A DNA stretch of 64,000 nucleotides from Pseudonocardia sp. DSM 110487 (GTDB lineage: Bacteria; Actinomycetota; Actinomycetes; Mycobacteriales; Pseudonocardiaceae), in NCBI RefSeq assembly GCF_019468565.1, contig NZ_CP080521.1:5456001-5520000 (forward strand), written 5' to 3'. This document shows, one piece after another, positions 51,721 through 57,684 of this stretch. Below the pieces are notes generated by a model that made no database searches, was not told where the DNA came from, and saw nothing but the letters and a program-made list of their open reading frames with translations. The translations under genes and the position numbers were made by a program. Positions within the stretch are counted from its first letter, which is position 1; each line of letters opens with the position of its first letter.

Positions 51721-52694
51721 CCGTGTCGTCAGCTGCTGTCAACCCGCGCCGGCCCGCCATCTACCTCGCCGTGGGCGCCGTGCTCGCGCTCGGCGCCGCG
51801 CTGCTGGGCGGCCCGGCCGCCGCCGGCGGGCCCGCGACTCCCGCGCCCGCCCCACCGCAGGCCGGCGCCGCGCCCGCACCCGCATGCACCGAGGTCCGCG
51901 AGAGCCTGCGCCCGCGCGATCCGCTGCCCGCGCCCGGCGCCATGCCCGCCGGTTCCACGATGGGCGTCATCGCCGACAGGGGCCGGCTCATCGCGGGAGT
52001 CGACCAGGGCAAGTTCCTCGCGGGGTACCGGGACCCGCTCACCGGCAACCTCACGGGCTCCGACATCGACATCGTCCGGCGGATCGCGGCCGCGATATTC
52101 GGCGACCCGGAACGGGTGCAGTACGTCGTGCTGAACATCGCCGACCGGGCCGCGGCCCTGGAGCGCGACCAGGTGGACGTCGTCGTCAACAGCTTCACCG
52201 TCACCTGCGCCCGGCAGCGGGTGGTGGAGTTCTCCGCCCCCTACATGCCGGCCACGCAGCGCCTGCTGGTGCCGCTCGGCAGCGGCATCCAGGAGGTCGA
52301 GGACCTCGGCGGGCGCACCGTCTGCACCTCGCTCGGCTCCACCACCGAGATCGTGCTGCGCAACCTCGGCCTGCAGGTCGAGTCGCTCCCCGGCATCCCG
52401 GACTGCGTCCTGGAGATGCAGCGCGGCCGCGTCGCCGCGGTGTCCAGCGACGACGTCATCCTCGCCGGGCTCGCGGCGCAGGACCCCAACACCAGGGTGG
52501 TGGGACGGGCCCTCGACAACAGCTCCCGCTACGCGGTGGGCATGCGCCCCGACGAGCCCGACCTCGTCCGCTTCGTCAACGGGGTGCTCGAGGCCGCCCG
52601 CGCCGACGGCGGCCTCGTGGCCAGCAACCAGCACTGGTACACCGGCCGCCTCAACCCGGTGCCCCTGCCCCCGCCGCCGGTATACCGCGACTAG
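51717..52694 (+). CDS. glnH: GlnH-like amino-acid-binding protein
   Basis: 325 residues, GTG overlapping the glnX stop (GTGA). N-terminal hydrophobic segment IYLAVGAVLALGAALLGG, a Pro/Ala linker, then a type II periplasmic binding domain: GVIADRGRLIAGVDQGKFLA, GSDIDIVRRIAAAIFG, VVNSFTVTCARQRVVEFSAP, then NQHWYTGRLNP at the end. It should bind glutamate, aspartate or glutamine and signal through GlnX. Unlike typical lipoprotein GlnH there is no lipobox Cys after the hydrophobic segment, so it is membrane-anchored by its signal or secreted. No importer permease genes are nearby, consistent with a sensing role. The TAG stop lies in the CTAG where the insertion sequence landed. Confidence 0.85.
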   Translation: MTVSSAAVNPRRPAIYLAVGAVLALGAALLGGPAAAGGPATPAPAPPQAGAAPAPACTEVRESLRPRDPLPAPGAMPAGSTMGVIADRGRLIAGVDQGKFLAGYRDPLTGNLTGSDIDIVRRIAAAIFGDPERVQYVVLNIADRAAALERDQVDVVVNSFTVTCARQRVVEFSAPYMPATQRLLVPLGSGIQEVEDLGGRTVCTSLGSTTEIVLRNLGLQVESLPGIPDCVLEMQRGRVAAVSSDDVILAGLAAQDPNTRVVGRALDNSSRYAVGMRPDEPDLVRFVNGVLEAARADGGLVASNQHWYTGRLNPVPLPPPPVYRD

Positions 52695-54478
52695 GAGACC
52701 CCTGAAAATCGCGGTGTCGGTCCCGCTGGGTTCGTGATCGGGTTGGGACGATCGGTTGGTGCAGGGACGGGCTGATCCGCAGCGTGAGATCTTGGATGTG
52801 GAGTCGGTCGCGGGGCATCTGCTGCCGCAGGGTGGGGTGTTCGCGTTCCTGGCCGCGCACCGCCGCGAGTTGTTCCCGGACGAGATGTTCGTCGACCTGT
52901 TCGCCTCCGGTCGGGGGCGGCCGTCGATCCCGGCGGATGTGATCGCGGCGGCGATCGTGTTGCAGACCCTGCACGGGCTCTCGGACGGGGAGGCCGCGGA
53001 GGCGCTGACGTTTGATCTGCGGTGGAAGGCCGCGTGTGGGCTGGCGGTGACGGGGAAGGCGTTCCACCCGACGTCGTTGACCTACTGGCGGCGCCGGCTC
53101 GCGCGCTCGGATCGGCCGAATCGGATCTTCGACGCGGTCCGGCAGGTGGTGGCCGAGACCGGGACGTTGACCGGGAAGACTCGGCGGGCGTTGGACTCCA
53201 CCGTGCTGGATGACGCGGTGGCCACCCAGGACACCATCACCCAGTTGATCGCCGCGGTCCGTCGGGTCGCCCGGGAGGTGCCCGGCGCCGCCGCCGTGAT
53301 CGCGCAGCAGTGCCGGGCCCACGACTACACGCGGCCGGGGAAGCCGTCGATCGCCTGGGACGACCCGGCTGCCCGTGAGCAGCTGGTCGACGCCCTGGTC
53401 GGCGATGCGCACCGACTGTTGGGGCATCTGCCCGAGCAGGAACTCGGTGCGAAGGCGGCGGAGGCGGTGGCGTTGTTGGCGCTGGTCGCCGGGCAAGACG
53501 TGGAGCCGGTCGAGGACTCGGACGGCACCGACGGGCGGTGGCGGATCGCCCGTCGGGTGGCCCCGGATCGGGTGATCTCCACCGTCGATCCCGAGGCGCG
53601 GCATGCGCATAAGACCCGCTCGCGGCGCCAGGACGGCTACAAGGCGCATCTGGTGGTCGAACCCGAGACGGGGATCGTCACCGACGCCGCGCTGACCCCA
53701 GCCTCGGGGCCCGAGAACAGCGACGCCGCGGTCGGGATCGATCTGCTCGCCGGCACCGACGACCCGGCCGAGGTGCTGGCCGATTCCGCCTACGGCAGCG
53801 GGGAGATGCTCGACGCCGCGCAGCAGGGCGGGCACACCCCGATCATCAAGCCGTGGCCGCTGCGCCCCGCGGTCGAGGGCGGGTTCACCCTCGACGACTT
53901 CACCGTCGACGAGCACGCCGGCACCGTGACCTGCCCCAACGGCATCACCCGCTCGATGACCCGCACCCGGAACGTGATCTTCGGGGCGGCCTGCCGGGAC
54001 TGCCCGCTACGCGCCCGCTGCACCACCTCGGCATCGGGAAGAACACTTCGGCTCCATCCTCACGACGCGCTCCAACGCACGCATCGACAACGCGCCCAAG
54101 ACCCCGAGTTCCAGGCGAGCTACCGCCAGCACCGGCCGATGGTCGAACGCTCGATCGCCTGGCTGGTCGCCGGCGGGAACCGGCGACTGCGGTTCCGCGG
54201 AACCGCGCTCAACGACCTGTGGCTGCACCACCGCCTCGCCGCGCTCAACCTGCGCCGCCTGCTCACCCTCGGCCTCACCCGCACCGACGGGGCCTGGGCG
54301 ATCGCCTAACCCGAACCGGGCTTGACCAGCCCCGCCCAGCCCTCCACGCTGACCCGCGACGGGCAGGGTGAGCTCGTAGTCACGCCCACGGGCGCTCGAC
54401 TCCAACGCCGCAACGACGGCCCATTGAGAGACCCTGCCCGTCCCGCACCCATCGAGATCGGCTTTCTTCAGCGCCCTC
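52695..54478 (+). mobile_element. IS1182-type insertion sequence with CTAG target duplication
   Basis: 1784 bp. Left end starts GAGACCCCTGAAAATCGC (52695); the right end read inwards starts GAGGGCGCTGAAGAAAGC; 12 of 18 positions match, an imperfect terminal inverted repeat. CTAG flanks both ends (52691-52694 and 54479-54482), fitting a 4-bp target duplication. One intact transposase gene inside. The left CTAG contains the glnH stop codon, which the duplication preserves. The 169 bp after the transposase gene hold no further gene. Confidence 0.8.
52759..54309 (+). CDS. IS1182-family transposase
   Basis: 516 residues from GTG 52759 (TTG 52756 adjacent). N-terminal DUF772-like DNA-binding region (FVDLFASGRGRPSIPADVIA; LQTLHGLSDGEAAEALTFDL). 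DDE catalytic core: ALDSTVLDDAVATQD, DGYKAHLVVEPETGIVTDAA, LADSAYGSGEM and the C-terminal RPMVERSIAWLVAGGNRRLR with the Glu. A Cys cluster (CPNG...CRDCPLRARC) lies before the last block, as usual for IS1182. The frame is open end to end, so the element may be active. Confidence 0.92.
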   Translation: MQGRADPQREILDVESVAGHLLPQGGVFAFLAAHRRELFPDEMFVDLFASGRGRPSIPADVIAAAIVLQTLHGLSDGEAAEALTFDLRWKAACGLAVTGKAFHPTSLTYWRRRLARSDRPNRIFDAVRQVVAETGTLTGKTRRALDSTVLDDAVATQDTITQLIAAVRRVAREVPGAAAVIAQQCRAHDYTRPGKPSIAWDDPAAREQLVDALVGDAHRLLGHLPEQELGAKAAEAVALLALVAGQDVEPVEDSDGTDGRWRIARRVAPDRVISTVDPEARHAHKTRSRRQDGYKAHLVVEPETGIVTDAALTPASGPENSDAAVGIDLLAGTDDPAEVLADSAYGSGEMLDAAQQGGHTPIIKPWPLRPAVEGGFTLDDFTVDEHAGTVTCPNGITRSMTRTRNVIFGAACRDCPLRARCTTSASGRTLRLHPHDALQRTHRQRAQDPEFQASYRQHRPMVERSIAWLVAGGNRRLRFRGTALNDLWLHHRLAALNLRRLLTLGLTRTDGAWAIA

Positions 54479-54489
54479 CTAGGCCGTGC

Positions 54490-55146
54490 CTAGTCCGGGG
54501 CCACCAGCGTGATCGTGGTCCAGGCGCCCACCTTCACCACGTCGCCGTCGGCGAGCGGGACGGGCGTGTTCGGTGGGATCGGATCGGGCCGGTCCCCCAC
54601 GACGGTGCCGTTCGTCGATTCGAGGTCCACCACGTCCCAGCCCCCGTCGGCCCGGCTGACGAGCAGAGCGTGCAGGGCCGACACACCGGGATCCATCGGC
54701 CGGGCGGACAGGTCGATCTCCGGCTCTATACCCCGCGAGCGGCTGCGCCGCCCGATCGCCAGCCGCGGGCCGTCGAGCACGAACCGCCGCTCCGTGCTGA
54801 ACGCGGGGAACTGCAGCGAGCCGGCGTCGGGCCCGTTCCGGCGCAGGACCTCCTCGAACCACGCGCGGTCGGCACGGACCACCGCGATCCACGGCCCGCC
54901 CCGCGCCGGCTGTGGCGCCGGGACCTCGGGAACGCCGGCGGCGGCAGGTTCGGGTGGTGGCCCCATCGCGCTGTCGTAGCCACAGACCTCACAGAACCGG
55001 CCCTCGCGCGCGGCACCGCAGCTCGGGCAGCGCTCGGCGGGCGCCTGCGGCGGCGCGGCGGCCTGTGCACCACGCAACCGCAACCCGCAGACGTCGCAGT
55101 ACTCACCGGTCGCCGCGGAGTGGTCCTCGGTGCAGGGTTGAGTCAT
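54490..55146 (-). CDS. Zinc-ribbon FHA-domain protein
   Basis: 218 residues. Two N-terminal zinc ribbons (CTEDHSAATGEYCDVCGLRL; CPSCGAAREGRFCEVCGY), a short linker, a middle segment (GGPWIAVVRADRAWFEEVLR), and a C-terminal FHA domain with the phosphothreonine-pocket residues: LAIGRRSRSRGIEPEIDL, then DPGVSALHALL and LESTNGTVV. It should bind phosphothreonine, presumably made by PknG and removed by the PP2C enzyme of the same operon. It is not a GarA/OdhI orthologue: the N-terminal ETTS-type substrate motif is absent. Last gene of the operon, 4-bp overlap with the VWA gene; its stop lies 11 bp from the insertion sequence end. Confidence 0.9.
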   Translation of the reverse strand: MTQPCTEDHSAATGEYCDVCGLRLRGAQAAAPPQAPAERCPSCGAAREGRFCEVCGYDSAMGPPPEPAAAGVPEVPAPQPARGGPWIAVVRADRAWFEEVLRRNGPDAGSLQFPAFSTERRFVLDGPRLAIGRRSRSRGIEPEIDLSARPMDPGVSALHALLVSRADGGWDVVDLESTNGTVVGDRPDPIPPNTPVPLADGDVVKVGAWTTITLVAPD

Positions 55147-56444
55147 CCGTCCCCCCGCACCCGCACGGTGCGGGTGGAGCGGGTGTCGAGCGTCATCTCG
55201 TCCACGTCCGCGACCACCTTGCGCAGCCGGACCGTGCCCGACGGCGCGTCGACCACGTCGACCACCTTTTCCAGGAGCCGCGCGGTGCCGTCGTTCCCCG
55301 ACGCCGTGGCGAGCGCGACCGCGCGCCCGAGCCGGGCGGTGGCCGTGGGCTCGTCGCCCGCCTTCCGCGCGGCGAGCCCCTCCTGGATGGCCTCCGCGAG
55401 CTCGGCCTGACCGGTGTAGTGGGCGACGCCGCGGCTGATCCGCGTCGACAGCCCGCTGTCCTCGGTCCAGATCGCCGTGACGAGGCCCTGCCCGAGCACC
55501 TGCTCAGGGAGGTCACCGGAGCCGGGACGCACGACGCTGATCCGCCCGGCGAGCATCTCGTCACCGACCCCACCCGCGGGGACCTCGATCGCGAGGTGGT
55601 AGTCGCGGGACTCGGCGCCCCACGAGCCGAGCGGGTAGTCACCGCTCTGCCGGGCGGCCTCGGTGCGCCTGCCGGTCAGATCCTCGACGGTGGGCGCCAC
55701 CTGCTTGACGAACCGGACGGTGGCGCCCCGCGGCGTCCACAGGCGCAGGGCGAGATCGGCGACGCTCTTGCCCATCGCCTCCCCCATGATCGACCGGAAG
55801 TCGGCCGCGAGGTCGGCGGGATCGGCGACGATGTCGACGGTGCCCAGCATCGCGGTGGCGATCGTGCGCAGCTCGTCGACCCGCCAGTCGGTGCCCACCC
55901 CGCGGCAGTCGCAGGTGAACGCGCCGAGCACGCTGTCCAGCGCGTTCGTGAAGTACTGCGCCGACTCGCCGTTCTGCCCGTCGGTGAGCAGGATCGCGTG
56001 CTTGATCGAGCCCGGATGCGCGCGGGCGAGCCCGCCCACGTGCATCAGCCAGTTCCCGATCCCGGTGCCCCCGTCGGCCTGCAGCCGCTCCACCAGCCGG
56101 ATGGCCGAGGAGCGCGAGCCGTCGCCCGCCACGGCCGTGCCGTGCTGCGGGAAGACCTGCCGGGCGACGTGGTTGCCCGCAACCACCGCGAACGACACAC
56201 CGTCGCGCAGCTCGGAGATCGCCGCCACCGTGGCCTGCCGGGCGGCCCGGATCTTGCTGCCCGTCATCGACGTCGAGCAGTCGATCACGATGACCTCGAG
56301 CACCTCGGACGCGGGGGCGGGCCCGGCCGCACCGTCGGTGGCCGTCACCGTGACGATCGCGTCCACCCGGGTGGCGTCCACCGGCAGGTAGCTGTTCTGG
56401 TCGACCTCCACGGTGAACCCACCGGTCGCAGCCACGTCGGTCAC
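55143..56444 (-). CDS. VWA-domain (TerY-like) protein
   Basis: 433 residues. A von Willebrand A domain at about 45-230 with an intact metal site (MIDAS): VLEVIVIDCSTSMTGSKIRA gives D-x-S-x-S, then GGTGIGNWL supplies the Thr and LLTDGQNGES the Asp. The C-terminal half is beta-rich (LGSWGAESRDYHLAIEVPAG) followed by helices (LAEAIQEGLAARKAGDEPTA). VWA proteins encoded with a kinase and a PP2C phosphatase recall the TerY-P triads described in tellurite-resistance-type signalling. 4-bp overlaps with both neighbouring genes. Confidence 0.9.
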   Translation of the reverse strand: MTDVAATGGFTVEVDQNSYLPVDATRVDAIVTVTATDGAAGPAPASEVLEVIVIDCSTSMTGSKIRAARQATVAAISELRDGVSFAVVAGNHVARQVFPQHGTAVAGDGSRSSAIRLVERLQADGGTGIGNWLMHVGGLARAHPGSIKHAILLTDGQNGESAQYFTNALDSVLGAFTCDCRGVGTDWRVDELRTIATAMLGTVDIVADPADLAADFRSIMGEAMGKSVADLALRLWTPRGATVRFVKQVAPTVEDLTGRRTEAARQSGDYPLGSWGAESRDYHLAIEVPAGGVGDEMLAGRISVVRPGSGDLPEQVLGQGLVTAIWTEDSGLSTRISRGVAHYTGQAELAEAIQEGLAARKAGDEPTATARLGRAVALATASGNDGTARLLEKVVDVVDAPSGTVRLRKVVADVDEMTLDTRSTRTVRVRGDG

Positions 56445-57517
56445 TCGCTACCTCCTCTCGTTCGAGGCACGACCGGCACGGCGACCACCGTGATGTTGTC
56501 GCGCCCGCCCGCGTCCAGCGCGAGGGCCGTGAGCGCACGGGCGACAGCGGCCGGCCCGCCCCGCGCGAGGACGGGCAGCGCGACCTCGGCCAGGTCCTCG
56601 GCACGCGGGAGGTAGTTCCAGAGCCCGTCCGTGCAGAGCAGGAGCAGCCCAGGGCCCGCGGGGCGCAGCGTCATGACCTCCGGCTCCGGCTCGCCGCCCG
56701 CCCCGAGCCACCGCGTGATGGCATGGGCCCTCCGGTCGGCCATCGCGGTCTCGGCGTCGAGCACCCCCGCGGCGATCATCTCCACCGCCCACGAGTGGTC
56801 CACGGTCAGCAGCCGCGCGGGTTCGGCCGCGTCCGGCGCCGCCAGCCAGTAGACCCTGCTGTCGCCGACCCACCCCACGGTGATCGCCGGACCGTTCTCC
56901 GCGTTCTCCGCACCGTCGTCCGTTCCCGGGTCCACCAGCGCCGCCACGAGCGTGCACGACGGCGGGTTGCGGAATGTCCCGTGGCTCCCGTCGGCGAGCG
57001 CGGCCACCATGTCAGCGGCCTCCTCCACCGCCTTCCTCATCGTGGCGCCGCCCGGGTGCAACAGCCGCTCCAGCGCGGCGTCGGCACCGGCGCGCGAGGC
57101 CAGCTCGGGTGCGTCCACCGAGGACACGCCGTCGCACACCACGGCGGCCACGAGCGGCTGCGCGCCGGGGCCTGCGAGCACGCCGACGGCCATCGCGTCC
57201 TCGTTGCGGACGTGGTAGAGCCCGCGGTCACTCACCCCGGCGACGGGTCCGAGGTCGGCCTCGACGTGCTCGGTGCCGTCGGAGCGACGCAACCCGCAGG
57301 TGCCGCAGTAGTCCTCCCCCGCCTCGTCGACCCCGAAGCCGTTGACGGTGCGGGTCCCGTTCGCGCCGCAGCCTGGGCACGGCCCCGACGGCGGGCGGGC
57401 GGCCCCGCCGCGGCGCAGCCACAGGTCGAGGCCGCAGTTCTCGCAGAAGCGGTGGTCGTCCACCGCTTCCCGGCACCGGGGGCACGCGGCGGCAGGTGGG
57501 GAGACGTGTTCGGTCAT
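56441..57517 (-). CDS. PP2C protein phosphatase with N-terminal zinc ribbons
   Basis: 358 residues. N-terminal zinc ribbons: CPRCREAVDDHRFCENCGLD and CPGCGANG...YCGTCGLRR. The PP2C domain begins with SDRGLYHVRNEDAMAVG, has AAVVCDGVSSVDAPELAS (metal-binding Asp-Gly), GWVGDSRVYWL, LLLLCTDGLWNYLP and GGRDNITVVAVPV. It should dephosphorylate Ser/Thr residues, opposing PknG. Its ATG was originally three bases after the pknG stop; a 160-bp element now lies between, and the G6 tract at the end of that element (57527-57532, minus strand) sits 9 bases before the ATG as a possible substitute ribosome-binding site. Confidence 0.93.
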   Translation of the reverse strand: MTEHVSPPAAACPRCREAVDDHRFCENCGLDLWLRRGGAARPPSGPCPGCGANGTRTVNGFGVDEAGEDYCGTCGLRRSDGTEHVEADLGPVAGVSDRGLYHVRNEDAMAVGVLAGPGAQPLVAAVVCDGVSSVDAPELASRAGADAALERLLHPGGATMRKAVEEAADMVAALADGSHGTFRNPPSCTLVAALVDPGTDDGAENAENGPAITVGWVGDSRVYWLAAPDAAEPARLLTVDHSWAVEMIAAGVLDAETAMADRRAHAITRWLGAGGEPEPEVMTLRPAGPGLLLLCTDGLWNYLPRAEDLAEVALPVLARGGPAAVARALTALALDAGGRDNITVVAVPVVPRTRGGSE

Positions 57518-57524
57518 CGGCTAG

Positions 57525-57684
57525 TGCCCCCCGCCGGAAGTCCGTTGGGTAAGTCGGTGGATCCAGGTTCTCGCTGGGTGCGCCGGACGGCGGCCCTCGT
57601 ACCGGGCGTACTCGGGCCGCCGGCCGGTGCGGCCAGCGTGGGCATGGGCCGCCGAATTACTCGGCGGACTTCCGGCGGGGGGCA
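57525..57684. mobile_element. MITE-like element with perfect terminal inverted repeats, flanked by CTAG
   Basis: 160 bp between CTAG copies at 57521-57524 and 57685-57688. Counting the CTAG, the ends form a perfect 24-bp inverted repeat (57521-57544 and 57665-57688, beginning CTAGTGCCCCCCGCCGG); the next 16 bases inward still match at 12 positions. Inside, GGCGGCCC and GGGCCGCC form a second stem. No coding capacity. The ends do not match those of the insertion sequence at 52695, so another transposase must have moved it. It separates pknG from its phosphatase gene within the operon. Confidence 0.85.

Noticed and set aside
54310..54478. Second gene inside the insertion sequence
   Set aside because: Only 169 bp remain after the transposase and no open frame of note is present.
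54490..55146. FHA protein as GarA/OdhI
   Set aside because: It carries zinc ribbons and lacks the N-terminal ETTS-like phosphorylation motif; a true GarA would be encoded elsewhere.
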